Shown here in pieces: positions 5,609 through 14,248 of a stretch of 23,878 bases of DNA. Each line of letters begins with the position of its first letter. Position 1 is the first letter of the stretch. The stretch is from the NCBI GenBank assembly GCA_002938075.1, contig PTLK01000006.1, forward strand, positions 1-23,878. Direction: 5' to 3'. The notes below the pieces were generated by a model. It did not search any database. It worked only from the letters and a program-made list of their open reading frames with translations, and was not told the origin of the DNA. Both the position numbers and the translations under genes were made by a program. The stretch is from Alphaproteobacteria bacterium MarineAlpha3_Bin3 (GTDB taxonomy: Bacteria > Pseudomonadota > Alphaproteobacteria > Rhodospirillales > Casp-alpha2).

Positions 5609-6280
5609 TCAAACCGGGGACGCTTCATGGCGCCATTCTTCGAACAAGTGAACCATGGCGGCGGTGGCGACGACGGGCGCCAGCAGATTGACCCCTGGGA
5701 TGGTCAACAGCAGCGCCACGATCATGCCGGCCACGAAAAGCCGCCCTCGGTGGGCCTTTCTCAGTTCCCGTATTTCATCGGCACCGGCCCGGCGCGAGGC
5801 CACCAGTTCGAAATACTCCCGGCTCAGAAGATAGCCGTTTACGGCGTAGAAAACAAAAGGGAATAACGGCGGAAAAAAAAGGAAGACTAGCAACACCAGG
5901 TTAAGGACGATCATCACCCCGAGATAGCGAAAAGTCATCAACAGCGCCACCGACATCGACAGGCCTTCGGCCGGGGGAAGTTCCGGGTAATGGCGTGCCT
6001 CGACGGCGGCGGCGATGTCATCGAAGAAAAGACAGATGACGGCGGTGATGACCCCCGGAAACAAGAACCACGTCATCACACCCGTCGCCAGCCCCCCTAA
6101 CAGGTCGACCGCCCATTCCAGCCAGCCGATGGCGAAAAAGGACGTTGACGTCAGCAGAGTGCCGATCACCGTCCACAGGACGGCGAACACGGTCAAGGCG
6201 GCGCCGATGCTGAGCCAAAGCATCTTGCGGGTGCGGGGATCGTTGAGCTGAAATACGGCTTTGGAAAAGGCGTTGAACAT
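5609..6280 (-). CDS. EI24-domain (CysZ-like) integral membrane protein
   Basis: A 223-aa inner-membrane protein. I see about five to six hydrophobic segments, for example LSIGAALTVFAVLWTVIGTLL, a Trp/Gly-rich pair near residues 55-85, VMIVLNLVLLVFLFFPPLFP and LFVAGMIVALLLTIPGVNLL. The pattern FYAVNGYLLSREYFELVA followed by a charged helix and IPGVNLLAPVVATAAMVHLFE is typical of the EI24/CysZ family. CysZ is a sulfate transporter, but many members next to other genes have no assigned role, so I do not assign sulfate transport. It is the first gene of the minus-strand operon with the bactofilin and lipoprotein. The ribosome site before the ATG is weak. MFNAFSKAVFQL is a typical family start. 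Confidence 0.85.
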   Translation of the reverse strand: MFNAFSKAVFQLNDPRTRKMLWLSIGAALTVFAVLWTVIGTLLTSTSFFAIGWLEWAVDLLGGLATGVMTWFLFPGVITAVICLFFDDIAAAVEARHYPELPPAEGLSMSVALLMTFRYLGVMIVLNLVLLVFLFFPPLFPFVFYAVNGYLLSREYFELVASRRAGADEIRELRKAHRGRLFVAGMIVALLLTIPGVNLLAPVVATAAMVHLFEEWRHEASPV

Positions 6281-6391
6281 ATTGATAAGAAAAAAAGGCG
6301 GCGGTTGAATAATTTTCCGGTCAGGGGCCTTTATTTAAACACCGGCGTGAACCGGGGCAAGAGCCGAGCCGTGGTGGCCGGAAACTCGATG

Positions 6392-6419
6392 TTGTCGCTC
6401 CCCTGGCCGCCGCTATACT
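6392..6419 (+). promoter_or_regulatory. Predicted sigma-70-type promoter of the PfkB-family kinase gene
   Basis: TTGTCG (6392-6397), a 16-bp spacer and TATACT (6414-6419) give a leader of about 54 nt before ATG 6480. It lies in the 199-nt divergent region between the EI24 operon and the kinase gene. A 12-bp palindrome CCCGGGCCCGGG (6460-6471) overlaps the ribosome site just downstream. Confidence 0.5.
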
Positions 6420-6479
6420 CGCCAGGGGGCTTTCGACGGCATTCATCGCCTCCCATAGCCCCGGGCCCGGGAGGAACCC

Positions 6480-7472
6480 ATGACCGACCCTCAATTTGAC
6501 GTTATCGGCATCGGCAATGCCATCGTTGACGTGCTGGCTCATGCCGACGACGAATTCCTGGCCGCCGAGGGCCTGACCAAAGGCACCATGACCCTGATCG
6601 ACGCCGAAGAGGCCAAGCGGCTTTACCAAAAGATCGGGCCGGCGGTCGAATGTTCGGGCGGCTCAGCCGCCAATACCATCGCCGGACTGGCGTCCCTCGG
6701 CGGCAAGGGCGCCTTCATCGGCAAGGTCCATGACGATCAGCTGGGCGAGGTTTTCCGTCACGATATCCGCGCCCTGGGCGTTGCCTTCGACACCGTGGCG
6801 AACGATTCCGGCCCACCGACGGCGACGTCGATGATCCTGGTGACCCCCGACGCCCAGCGGACAATGCAGACCTTTCTCGGCGCCTGCGTCGATTTAGGCC
6901 CGGACGACATCGACCCGGAAATGATCACCGATGCCAAAATCACCTACCTGGAAGGCTACCTCTGGGACCCGCCCGGCGCTAAGGAGGCCTTCGTTAAGGC
7001 CGCAGATGTGGCCCACCAGACCGGCCGCAAGGTGTCGTTCAGCCTGTCGGACCCTTTCTGTGTCGACCGCCACCGGGACGATTTTCTCGATTTGGCCGAA
7101 CACCATGTCGATATCCTGTTCGCCAACGAGCAGGAAATCATTTCCCTTTACCAGGCTTCGAGCTTCGACCAGTCCCTGCAGGCCGTTCGCGGCCATTGCG
7201 AAATTGCCGCCTTGACCCGGGGCGCAAAAGGCTCGGTCATCGTTTCCGGCGACGAAATCCATATTGTCGACGCAGACCCGGTCGGCAAACTGGCCGACAC
7301 CACCGGCGCCGGCGATGCCTATGCGGCGGGGTTCCTTTTCGGCCTCGCGTCGGGCCGCGACCTCGCCACCAGCGCGCGGATCGGCGGCATTGCCGCGGCC
7401 GAGGTGATCTCTCATATAGGCGCCCGCCCGGATGGTTCGCTCAAGGACTTGATCGAGGAAAAACTGGGCTGA
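6480..7472 (+). CDS. PfkB-family carbohydrate kinase, adenosine-kinase-like
   Basis: A 330-aa kinase. PfkB signature 1 is seen as CSGGSAANTIAGLASLGGKGAFIGKV (starting near residue 58), and signature 2 as DTTGAGDAYAAGFLFG with catalytic base D279. The N-terminus DVIGIGNAIVDVLAHAD and the overall layout match the alphaproteobacterial proteins annotated as adenosine kinase or ribokinase-like, which phosphorylate adenosine or a related nucleoside or sugar with ATP. Substrate cannot be fixed from sequence alone. ATG 6480 has a strong ribosome site, GGGAGGAA (6469-6476). That site partly lies in a CCCGGGCCCGGG palindrome, which could affect its accessibility. The GT9 gene begins 62 nt downstream. 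Confidence 0.9.
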   Translation: MTDPQFDVIGIGNAIVDVLAHADDEFLAAEGLTKGTMTLIDAEEAKRLYQKIGPAVECSGGSAANTIAGLASLGGKGAFIGKVHDDQLGEVFRHDIRALGVAFDTVANDSGPPTATSMILVTPDAQRTMQTFLGACVDLGPDDIDPEMITDAKITYLEGYLWDPPGAKEAFVKAADVAHQTGRKVSFSLSDPFCVDRHRDDFLDLAEHHVDILFANEQEIISLYQASSFDQSLQAVRGHCEIAALTRGAKGSVIVSGDEIHIVDADPVGKLADTTGAGDAYAAGFLFGLASGRDLATSARIGGIAAAEVISHIGARPDGSLKDLIEEKLG

Positions 7473-7534
7473 TCATTTATGTGGCCACGGCATAAGGTTG
7501 AGCGCCGATGCCGCGAGGGATACCCTAGTACCTC

Positions 7535-8794
7535 ATGAACGATTCTTCCTCCCGTTTTCACGCCAACCCGGGCGAAACGCCCCTGCCTTCCGGTTCCGGG
7601 CTGTCGCGCCGGTTCCGGACGACGCCCTTTTGGCGGGCGCTGCCCGGCGGCATGCGGCGGCGCTGGTGGATGTTCAGGCCCCTGGACCTGATCGCCCGTC
7701 ATTGGCCGGTTTTCAAGAAACCACGGGGCGTCCTGGTGGTGCGTATGGACGGCATCGGCGACATGGTGTTGTTCCGCCGCACCCTCGACCGCTACGCCGA
7801 GATCTTCGGGGTCGATAAATCCGAGATCACCGTCTTGGGCTGCGCCAGTTGGGCAAACCTCGCCGATGTGGTTTTTGAGGGCTATAAGGTTTACGCCATC
7901 GACGAACACGCTTTTGCCCGGCGGCCTTTTTACCGGTTCAAGATATCCCTTTTGGTCCGCGGCCTGGCGCCGGCGGTCGCGGTTTGCGATTCCTATATGC
8001 GCCGGGCGTTGATGGCCGACAGCCTGGTTTGGGTTTCAGCCGCCCCGAGAACGGTGGTTTCGGCGCCTTACGTCAGCGAACGGACCCGGTCCGAATTCGG
8101 CTATTACATCAGCCAGGTGGACGAGATCATCGACACCGGCCCCTACCCGACCCACGAGGTCATTCGCCATTTCAGGTTTATCTCGGCCATCGCCGGGCGG
8201 ACCATAGAGCCCGAAACGCCCCGAATCCCATGGCGCGACTGGGACCCGCCCCTTGATCCCGGCGGCGCTTACGCGGTCCTCAACCCCGGCAGTAATGAGC
8301 CCAGCCGGCGTTGGCCGTTGGCGGGTTATGCGGGCCTGGCCCGGCGGCTCCTGGACCGGGGCCTTCGGGTGGTCTTCGTCGGACGGCCCGGCGACCGGGG
8401 CGAAGACCCGGTGATCGACGATATCGCCCAGGAGGAAGGCATCATCGACCTGTCGGGACGCACCGACCTGGCACAGCTTCTGGACCTGATGAACTATGCC
8501 CAGCTCGTCGTCAGCAACGATACCGGGCCGGCGCACCTTTCCATCGCCCTGGGCCGGCCGACGGTGGTCATTGTCGGCGGCGGCCACTTCGGCAGCTTCG
8601 TGCCCTACCCCAAGGAGATCACGCCGCCGACGGCGCGCTTCGTCTATAAGGAAATGGAATGCTACCACTGCTTCTGGCGCTGCCACCTGCGGGCCAACAA
8701 ACATCAGATATTCCCCTGTGTCGGCGGTATCGGTGAAGAGCGCGTTTGGGACGCCTGCGAGGCGCTTCTGGGGGCCGGTCCCGGGGCGCCATGA
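7535..8794 (+). CDS. Glycosyltransferase family 9 (heptosyltransferase-like), first of two
   Basis: A 419-aa protein of the GT9/ADP-heptose:LPS heptosyltransferase superfamily, expected at the cytoplasmic face of the inner membrane. The N-terminal Rossmann half starts after about 65 extra residues with RGVLVVRMDGIGDMVLFRRTL. The donor-binding half shows AVLNPGSNEPSRRWPLAGYAGLARRLLDRG, VVFVGRPGDRGEDP and the family signature VVSNDTGPAHLSIALGRPTVVIVGGGHFG. A Cys-rich C-terminus (CYHCFWRCHL ... FPC) resembles that of some heptosyltransferases. It probably adds a sugar to LPS core or another surface glycan; donor and acceptor are unknown. The ribosome site is weak (GAGGGA about 15 nt upstream). 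Its TGA overlaps the ATG of the AmpG gene by 4 nt (ATGA), so they are translationally coupled. Confidence 0.88.
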   Translation: MNDSSSRFHANPGETPLPSGSGLSRRFRTTPFWRALPGGMRRRWWMFRPLDLIARHWPVFKKPRGVLVVRMDGIGDMVLFRRTLDRYAEIFGVDKSEITVLGCASWANLADVVFEGYKVYAIDEHAFARRPFYRFKISLLVRGLAPAVAVCDSYMRRALMADSLVWVSAAPRTVVSAPYVSERTRSEFGYYISQVDEIIDTGPYPTHEVIRHFRFISAIAGRTIEPETPRIPWRDWDPPLDPGGAYAVLNPGSNEPSRRWPLAGYAGLARRLLDRGLRVVFVGRPGDRGEDPVIDDIAQEEGIIDLSGRTDLAQLLDLMNYAQLVVSNDTGPAHLSIALGRPTVVIVGGGHFGSFVPYPKEITPPTARFVYKEMECYHCFWRCHLRANKHQIFPCVGGIGEERVWDACEALLGAGPGAP

Positions 8795-10146
8795 AATCGT
8801 GGCTTCAATCGGCTTCCGTTTACCGTGACCGGCGCATCCTTTCGTTATTGTTTTTGGGCTTCTCGAGCGGCCTTCCCTTCGGGGTACTGGCCGATCCGCT
8901 GACCGCCTGGCTGGCCGATTCCCAGGTCAGCAAGACCGCCATCGGCCTGTTCGCCCTGGTCAGCATTCCCTATTCCCTGAAGTTTCTTTGGGCGCCGCTG
9001 ATGGACCGGGTGCCGCTTCCAATTTTGTCCCGGCGGTTCGGCCGCCGGCGGGGCTGGGCGCTGTTGACCCAGTTTGCCCTGCTCGGCGTCATCTTCGCCA
9101 TGGGCCAGACCGACCCGGCCGGGGACCTTTGGTGGACAGCGGTGTTCGCCCTTGCCGTGGCCTTCGCGTCGGCCAGCCAGGACATCGTCATCGACGCCTA
9201 CCGGGTGGAAATCCTCGAAACCAAACAGCTTGCCGCCGGCGCCGCCATGGCAACATTCGGCTGGCGCGCGGGCCAGGTCGGCGCCGCCGCGGGCGGCCTA
9301 ATCTTCGCCGACATCTTCCCGTGGTCCGCCGTTTACGCCGCCATGGCGATGCTGGTGCTGATCGGCATCGCCGCCATCCTCATCAACCCCGAGCCCTCCA
9401 GGCCCCTGAACGCAGAGGCCCGGGAGCTTGAGCGCCGGGCCCGGGACTTCGCGGCCGATAACCGATATTTGCCGCCGGCGCTGCGGCGCTCCCTGGCTTG
9501 GCTTTACGGTGCCGTCCTTTGCCCGTTTCAGGAATTCCTGGGCCGCCGGGGCTGGGTCGCGGTGTTGCTGTTTATCCTCTTGTATAAGTTCGGCGACGCG
9601 GTTCTGGCAGTGATGAAGGTGCCATTTTTCCTCGAGATCGGCTTCACCAAGACCCAAATCGCCGAAATCGCCAAGATCTTCGGCGTCACCGCCATCATCG
9701 CCGGCGGCCTTATGGGCGGCATCCTTCTGGTGCGGGTCGGAATCATGCGCGGGCTGTTGATCTCCGGCGTGCTGATGGCGCTTTCCAACCTGATATTCGT
9801 GGCCCAGGCCTGGGCCGGAAACGACACGTGGATGCTGGTGCTGACCATCACCGTCGAAAACGTTACCACCGGGCTCGGCACGACAGCGTTCATCGCCTAT
9901 CTCTCCAGCCTTTGCAACGTCGCCTACACGGCGACTCAATACGCGCTGTTGACGTCGCTGATGGCGTTTTCGCGGACGGTGATGTCGTCGGGGGCCGGAT
10001 GGCTCGCCGATCAGGTCGATTGGGTGACGTTTTTCGTCATCACCACCATCGCCGCCGCGCCGGGGCTGGCGTTGCTTCTATGGATGATGCGGCGTTATCC
10101 GGCGCCCGAGAACGGCGACCGGGATGCGGAACCGGCCGCCGCCTGA
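8791..10146 (+). CDS. ampG: AmpG-type muropeptide permease, MFS transporter
   Basis: A 451-aa major-facilitator protein with about 12 or more membrane segments. The N-terminal pattern LLFLGFSSGLPFGVLADPLTAWLADSQVSKTAIGLFALVSIPYSLKFLWAPLMDR, taken in parts (GFSSGLPF, AWLADSQVSKTAIGLFALV, YSLKFLWAPLMDR), is diagnostic of AmpG. AmpG imports GlcNAc-anhydroMurNAc muropeptides for cell-wall recycling and, in some bacteria, beta-lactamase signalling. A later block, SASQDIVIDAYRVEIL, is also an AmpG hallmark. The frame is open further upstream (to 8746), but ATG 8791 gives MKSWLQSASVYRDRRIL and overlaps the GT9 stop by 4 nt. It converges with the second GT9 gene with 16 nt between the stops. No ampC or ampR is visible here. 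Confidence 0.93.
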   Translation: MKSWLQSASVYRDRRILSLLFLGFSSGLPFGVLADPLTAWLADSQVSKTAIGLFALVSIPYSLKFLWAPLMDRVPLPILSRRFGRRRGWALLTQFALLGVIFAMGQTDPAGDLWWTAVFALAVAFASASQDIVIDAYRVEILETKQLAAGAAMATFGWRAGQVGAAAGGLIFADIFPWSAVYAAMAMLVLIGIAAILINPEPSRPLNAEARELERRARDFAADNRYLPPALRRSLAWLYGAVLCPFQEFLGRRGWVAVLLFILLYKFGDAVLAVMKVPFFLEIGFTKTQIAEIAKIFGVTAIIAGGLMGGILLVRVGIMRGLLISGVLMALSNLIFVAQAWAGNDTWMLVLTITVENVTTGLGTTAFIAYLSSLCNVAYTATQYALLTSLMAFSRTVMSSGAGWLADQVDWVTFFVITTIAAAPGLALLLWMMRRYPAPENGDRDAEPAAA

Positions 10147-10162
10147 ACGCCCCCTCTCCGGC

Positions 10163-11185
10163 CTAAGGGTAGGACTCAATCGCCTGTTCGAGCGCCTCCT
10201 TGATGGCGTCGAGGGGGATATGGCGCATCTCCGGGCCGCCGAAATCCTGGGCCCGGACGATGGTCAGCTTGTCCGTCATCGGCATGAATTTTTTCGGCGC
10301 CGTGACCCCGTAAAGGATGACCAGCGGCCGGCTGCCGACGGCGAACATGTGGGCGGCGCCGGAATCGTTGGAAACCGAGGCCCGCACCCTTTCCGAGAGG
10401 GCGACGCTCAGAAGCGGCGAGAAGCCGTGGTTTCGCTCGACACCTTCCTCCTGCAGGGGAAACCGCGCTTCCGGCAAAGCGTTACGGATTTCGTCAATCC
10501 ACCCGGTTTCCTTCGGGCCCAGGAAAAACACCGGCACCCGCCCTTGGGATTCCTGGTGGCGGGCCAGTTCGATGAAGTTTTCCAGCGGCCAGCATTTCGG
10601 CGGCCCGCCGGATCCGGGCGCCAGCCCGATGTATTCCGGCCCTTCCGGCAACAGCCGGGCGGCTTCGGCGCGAAGGTCTTTGTTGAGGTCCAAATCCAGG
10701 GTTTGGGGGGTCGGAAAGTCCCGGCCGCTGGCCAGCTCCAACAGGTCCAAAAGCTGCCGCTGCATGGTTTTCGGGAACTGGTAGCCCTTTGCCGGCTTTT
10801 TCGACGAAAGCAAGAAGCGGGCGGCGGGGGAAATGAAGGCGTCATGAGGCACACGCTTCAACGACAGGCTGGTCCAGAAAATCCGCTGGGTATCGATAAT
10901 GAGATCGAAACGCCGTCCGCCTAAAGGACCCTTCGACAAGCCCTGGAAAAGCTCGCCGAAGCTAAGGCCGATACCGGCGTTTTCGATGATTTCGTCGATC
11001 AGCCCGTGTGCCAAATCGGCCAGAACGCCGGCATAGACGCTGTCTTCGCGCCCGGCCAGCCAAGTGATCCGGGCGCCGGGAAAAGCGGCGCGAAGCCCCC
11101 TGACAAAAGGCAGCTTTAGGAACCCGTCGCCGATGCGGTCGAAACCGACGTAGACCAGGACGCTGTCTGGGGGGTTGGACGTCAT
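10163..11185 (-). CDS. Glycosyltransferase family 9 (heptosyltransferase-like), second of two
   Basis: A 340-aa GT9 protein on the minus strand. N-terminal SVLVYVGFDRIGDGFLKLPFVRGLRAAFPGARITWLAG is the usual first beta-alpha-beta of the family. The C-terminal half shows YIGLAPGSGGPPKCWPLENFIELA, VPVFFLGPKE and VSNDSGAAHMFAVGSRPLVILYGVTAPKKFMP, the donor-site signature. It lacks the Cys-rich tail of the first GT9 protein and differs strongly from it, so the two are not recent duplicates and probably use different acceptors. ATG 11185 is the first start before the conserved region. The divergent gap to the macro-domain gene is 68 nt. It could act on LPS core, a capsule or another glycan; the sequence does not decide. 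Confidence 0.87.
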   Translation of the reverse strand: MTSNPPDSVLVYVGFDRIGDGFLKLPFVRGLRAAFPGARITWLAGREDSVYAGVLADLAHGLIDEIIENAGIGLSFGELFQGLSKGPLGGRRFDLIIDTQRIFWTSLSLKRVPHDAFISPAARFLLSSKKPAKGYQFPKTMQRQLLDLLELASGRDFPTPQTLDLDLNKDLRAEAARLLPEGPEYIGLAPGSGGPPKCWPLENFIELARHQESQGRVPVFFLGPKETGWIDEIRNALPEARFPLQEEGVERNHGFSPLLSVALSERVRASVSNDSGAAHMFAVGSRPLVILYGVTAPKKFMPMTDKLTIVRAQDFGGPEMRHIPLDAIKEALEQAIESYP

Positions 11186-11253
11186 CCCTATCGGTTAGCA
11201 CAGGTGAAGCCGGGGGCGAAAGTTGATAAAGTGCTTAGGTTTAGGGGAAACCC

Positions 11254-11796
11254 ATGACCGATTCCGGCGTCCTGGCTAAAGCCTTGGAACGAATGTCCAT
11301 CGTCGAAGGCGATATCACCCGCCTCGAGGTCGATGCCATCGTCAATGCCGCCAATGAATCCCTTTTGGGCGGCGGCGGCGTCGACGGCGCCATCCACGCC
11401 GCCGCCGGGCCGGAACTGTTGGAGGAATGCCGGGGCCTCGGCGGCTGTCCCACCGGCGAAGCCCGGATCACGAAGGGATATCTGCTTCCCGCCCGCTATG
11501 TCATCCATACCGTTGGGCCGGTCTGGCAGGGCGGCGGCGAGGGCGAGGAAGACCTGCTCGCCGGTTGTTACCGCTCCTCTTTGGCGCTGGCGCAAGAGAA
11601 GGGCATAAGCTCCGTCGCCTTTCCGGCCATCAGCACCGGGGTCTACCGGTTTCCACCGGACCGGGCGGCCGGGATCGCCGTTGCCACGGTTTGTGCGTTC
11701 CTGACAGAGGAGATGGTCCTCGAAGAAGTAATTTTCTGCTGCTTTGGTGAGGCTTCGGCGGACGCCCACCGGGCGGCGCTCAGCGGAATCGGCTGA
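11254..11796 (+). CDS. Macro-domain protein, O-acetyl-ADP-ribose deacetylase type
   Basis: A 180-aa single macro domain of the MacroD/YmdB class. Motifs: VEGDITRLEVDAIVNAANESLLGGGGVDGAIHAAAG (GDIT, NAAN and the GGGGVDGAIH loop with the catalytic Asp), TGEARITKGYLLPARYVIHTVGP and FPAISTGVYRFP. Such enzymes remove O-acetyl from ADP-ribose or mono-ADP-ribose from proteins, linking them to sirtuin deacetylation or ADP-ribosylation. ATG 11254 has a good AGGGGAA ribosome site. Its last 17 bp overlap, tail to tail, the 3' end of maeB, whose substrate network also touches acetyl-CoA. That functional link is only a suggestion. Confidence 0.93.
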   Translation: MTDSGVLAKALERMSIVEGDITRLEVDAIVNAANESLLGGGGVDGAIHAAAGPELLEECRGLGGCPTGEARITKGYLLPARYVIHTVGPVWQGGGEGEEDLLAGCYRSSLALAQEKGISSVAFPAISTGVYRFPPDRAAGIAVATVCAFLTEEMVLEEVIFCCFGEASADAHRAALSGIG

Positions 11797-14086
11797 ACAA
11801 CGACCGGCGTTTGGACGCCGTGGTGCGTTCCGCGGCATGGGCCGACCAGGCCGCAATGTTGACCATGTCGGTGACGGTCGAACCCATGGGGACGATCTGC
11901 GCCGGCTTCGACAGCCCGATCAGCAACGGCCCCAACACGGTGGTTCCGCCCAGTTCATATACCAGCTTGGTTGACGCTTGCGCCGAATGCAGCCCCGGCA
12001 TGACCAACACGTTAGCCGGCCCCGCCAGCCGGCAAAACGGATAATGCGCCATCAGTTCGGGGTTGAGCGCGACATCGATTCCCATTTCGCCGTCGTATTC
12101 GAAATCAGCCTGGCGTTGGTTAAGAATCTTGACCGCGTTGCTGACCAGTTGCGAACGCGGCAGCGCTGGGTTGCCGAAATTGGAAAAGGATATCAGGGCG
12201 ACGCGGGGTTCATGGCCCATCTGGCGGGCGACGGCGGCCGTTTGCTGGGCAATGTCGGCTAATTGTTCGGAGTCCGGCAATTCGTTGACGGCGGTATCCG
12301 AAACGAAAAGGGTTTTATCCTGACCAAGCACCAGGGACAGCCCGAAAACCCGGGAATCCGGGTCCGGATCCAGAACCCGGGTGATCTCGTCGAGGGCGAC
12401 GTGGTAATTGCGAGTAAGTCCGGTGACCATGGCGTCGGCATCGCCGGCGGCAACCATGCAGGCGGCAAACACATTGCGGTCCTGGTTGACCGTGCGCTGG
12501 CAATCGCGCCGGAGCATGCCCTTGCGTTGCAGCCGCTCGTAAAGGAAATCCATATAACCCTCGGTTTCCGTGCTCAGCTTGGCATTGTGGATTTCGATAA
12601 GCTCCACGGTCGGTAGGCCAAGTTTCTCCATTTTGACGCGGACGCGGTCCTCGCGCCCGACCAGGACCGGCGTGCCGTAGCCCGCATTGAGAAAGGCATA
12701 CGCCGCGCGGATGCTTTTTTCCTCTTCTCCTTCGGCGAACACCACGCGCCGCGGGCTGGAGCGCACACTTTCGAAAATGGTCTGCAAAATCCCCGCCGTC
12801 GGGTTGAGCCGCGCCGCCAGTTCGGCTTCGTAGGCGGCCATGTCGATGATCGGCTTTTGGGCGACGCCGGAATCCATGGCCGCCTGGGCGACCGCCTTGG
12901 GCACGGCGGTAATCAGGCGCGGGTCGAACGGGGCCGGGATCAGGTAATCGGGACCGTACTTGAGATGCGCCCCGGCATAAGCCGCATCGACCTCGTCGGG
13001 GACGTCCTCTCTTGCCAATTCCGCCAGCGCGTTGGCGGCGGCGATCTTCATCTCTTCGTTGATGGTCCACGCCCGGACGTCGAGTGCGCCGCGGAAGATA
13101 TAGGGGAAGCCGAGCACATTGTTGATCTGGTTGGGATAGTCCGAACGCCCGGTGGCGATAATGGCGTCATCGCGAACGGCCTTGATCTCTTCCGGCGTGA
13201 TCTCGGGGTCCGGGTTGGCCATGGCGAAAATAAGAGGCCGGGCATTCATCGATTTGATCATGTCCAGGCTGACCGCGCCCTTGACCGAAAGGCCGAGGAA
13301 TACATCGGCGCCCTTCATCGCGTCGGCCAGGGTGCGGGCCGTGGTCTCGTTGGCATGGGCCGATTTCCACTGGTTCATGCCTTCGGTGCGGCCTTTGTAG
13401 ATGACGCCCTTGGAATCGCACATGATGACATTCTTGCCGGGCAGCCCCATGGACTTGAACAGTTCGACGCAGGCGATGGAAGCGGCCCCGGCCCCGTTGA
13501 CGACCATCTTGATCTTGTGAATGGCACGCCCGGTCAATTCTAGCGCATTGATCAGCCCGGCGGCGGTAATCACGGCGGTGCCGTGCTGGTCGTCGTGGAA
13601 AACCGGGATATCCATGATTTCGCGCAGGCGCTGTTCGATGATGAAACATTCGGGCGCCTTGATGTCTTCGAGGTTGATTCCGCCGAAGGCCTTGCCCAGG
13701 TAACGGACACAGTTGACGAATTCATCCACATCCTCGGTATCGATCTCGATATTGATACCGTCAATATCGGCGAAGCGCTTGAAAAGCACGGACTTGCCTT
13801 CCATCACCGGCTTCGCCGCTAGCGCCCCGATGTTGCCGAGGCCAAGGACAGCGGTGCCGTTGGTAATGACGCCGACGATGTTGCCCTTGGCCGTATAGTC
13901 ATAGGCGAGGGTCGGGTCGCGTTGGATTTCCAGGCACGGCGTGGCGACGCCCGGCGAATAGGCCAGCGTCAGGTCGTACTGAGTCGTCAGCGGCTTGGTC
14001 GCCTTGATTTCGAGCTTTCCCGGCCGTCCGCTGGCGTGCATGCGAAGAGCTTCCTGTCCAAGGGACTCGTTTGATTGATCGTCCAT
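11780..14086 (-). CDS. maeB: NADP-dependent malic enzyme with C-terminal phosphotransacetylase-like domain
   Basis: A 768-aa hybrid malic enzyme. It converts malate to pyruvate and CO2 with NADP+, supplying NADPH and pyruvate. Domain 1 (about 1-430): TQYDLTLAYSPGVATPCLEI with the catalytic Tyr (about 43), catalytic Lys near 98 (VMEGKSVLFKRFADID), DDQHGTAVITAAGLINAL, and the dinucleotide loop VVNGAGAASIACVELFKSMG. Domain 2 (about 440-768) is PTA/PTB-like (RRVVFAEGEEEKSIRAAYAFLNAGYGTPVLVG; later VLVMPGLHSAQASTKLVYEL and GPLLIGLSKPAQIVP). In known MaeB proteins this part is regulatory, responding to acetyl-CoA. The frame stays open far upstream across mutS, but ATG 14086 (MDDQSNESLGQEALRMHASGRPGK in parts) gives the family N-terminus. 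mutS is divergent. Confidence 0.95.
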   Translation of the reverse strand: MDDQSNESLGQEALRMHASGRPGKLEIKATKPLTTQYDLTLAYSPGVATPCLEIQRDPTLAYDYTAKGNIVGVITNGTAVLGLGNIGALAAKPVMEGKSVLFKRFADIDGINIEIDTEDVDEFVNCVRYLGKAFGGINLEDIKAPECFIIEQRLREIMDIPVFHDDQHGTAVITAAGLINALELTGRAIHKIKMVVNGAGAASIACVELFKSMGLPGKNVIMCDSKGVIYKGRTEGMNQWKSAHANETTARTLADAMKGADVFLGLSVKGAVSLDMIKSMNARPLIFAMANPDPEITPEEIKAVRDDAIIATGRSDYPNQINNVLGFPYIFRGALDVRAWTINEEMKIAAANALAELAREDVPDEVDAAYAGAHLKYGPDYLIPAPFDPRLITAVPKAVAQAAMDSGVAQKPIIDMAAYEAELAARLNPTAGILQTIFESVRSSPRRVVFAEGEEEKSIRAAYAFLNAGYGTPVLVGREDRVRVKMEKLGLPTVELIEIHNAKLSTETEGYMDFLYERLQRKGMLRRDCQRTVNQDRNVFAACMVAAGDADAMVTGLTRNYHVALDEITRVLDPDPDSRVFGLSLVLGQDKTLFVSDTAVNELPDSEQLADIAQQTAAVARQMGHEPRVALISFSNFGNPALPRSQLVSNAVKILNQRQADFEYDGEMGIDVALNPELMAHYPFCRLAGPANVLVMPGLHSAQASTKLVYELGGTTVLGPLLIGLSKPAQIVPMGSTVTDMVNIAAWSAHAAERTTASKRRSLFSRFR

Positions 14087-14126
14087 TGTTTTTAAATCCC
14101 AGTTTACCCGTTCCCAGCCACTCACT

Positions 14127-14150
14127 CCCCGGCCCAAGCCCCGGCCCAAG
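14127..14150. repeat. Exact 12-bp tandem repeat in the maeB-mutS divergent region
   Basis: CCCCGGCCCAAG occurs twice without a gap (14127-14138 and 14139-14150). It lies about 40 nt upstream of the maeB start on the minus strand and about 100 nt upstream of mutS. It may be a regulator site pair or simple slippage. The rest of this 162-nt intergenic region shows only a weak TAAACT -10-like box for maeB and a TGATAGGAT extended -10-like box (14207-14215) before mutS. Confidence 0.85.
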
Positions 14151-14248
14151 GCTCCTCCATTGTGCCCCCAGGATGGCCGAAAATGAAAGCGCGATTGCCA
14201 ACCCTGTGATAGGATCGGACGTCCGTCACGATCTTCGATTGTTTGACC

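Noticed and set aside
14243..14248. TTG 14243 as the mutS start
   Set aside because: It is possible, but ATG two codons later is the more usual start and the protein is otherwise identical. Neither has a clear ribosome site.
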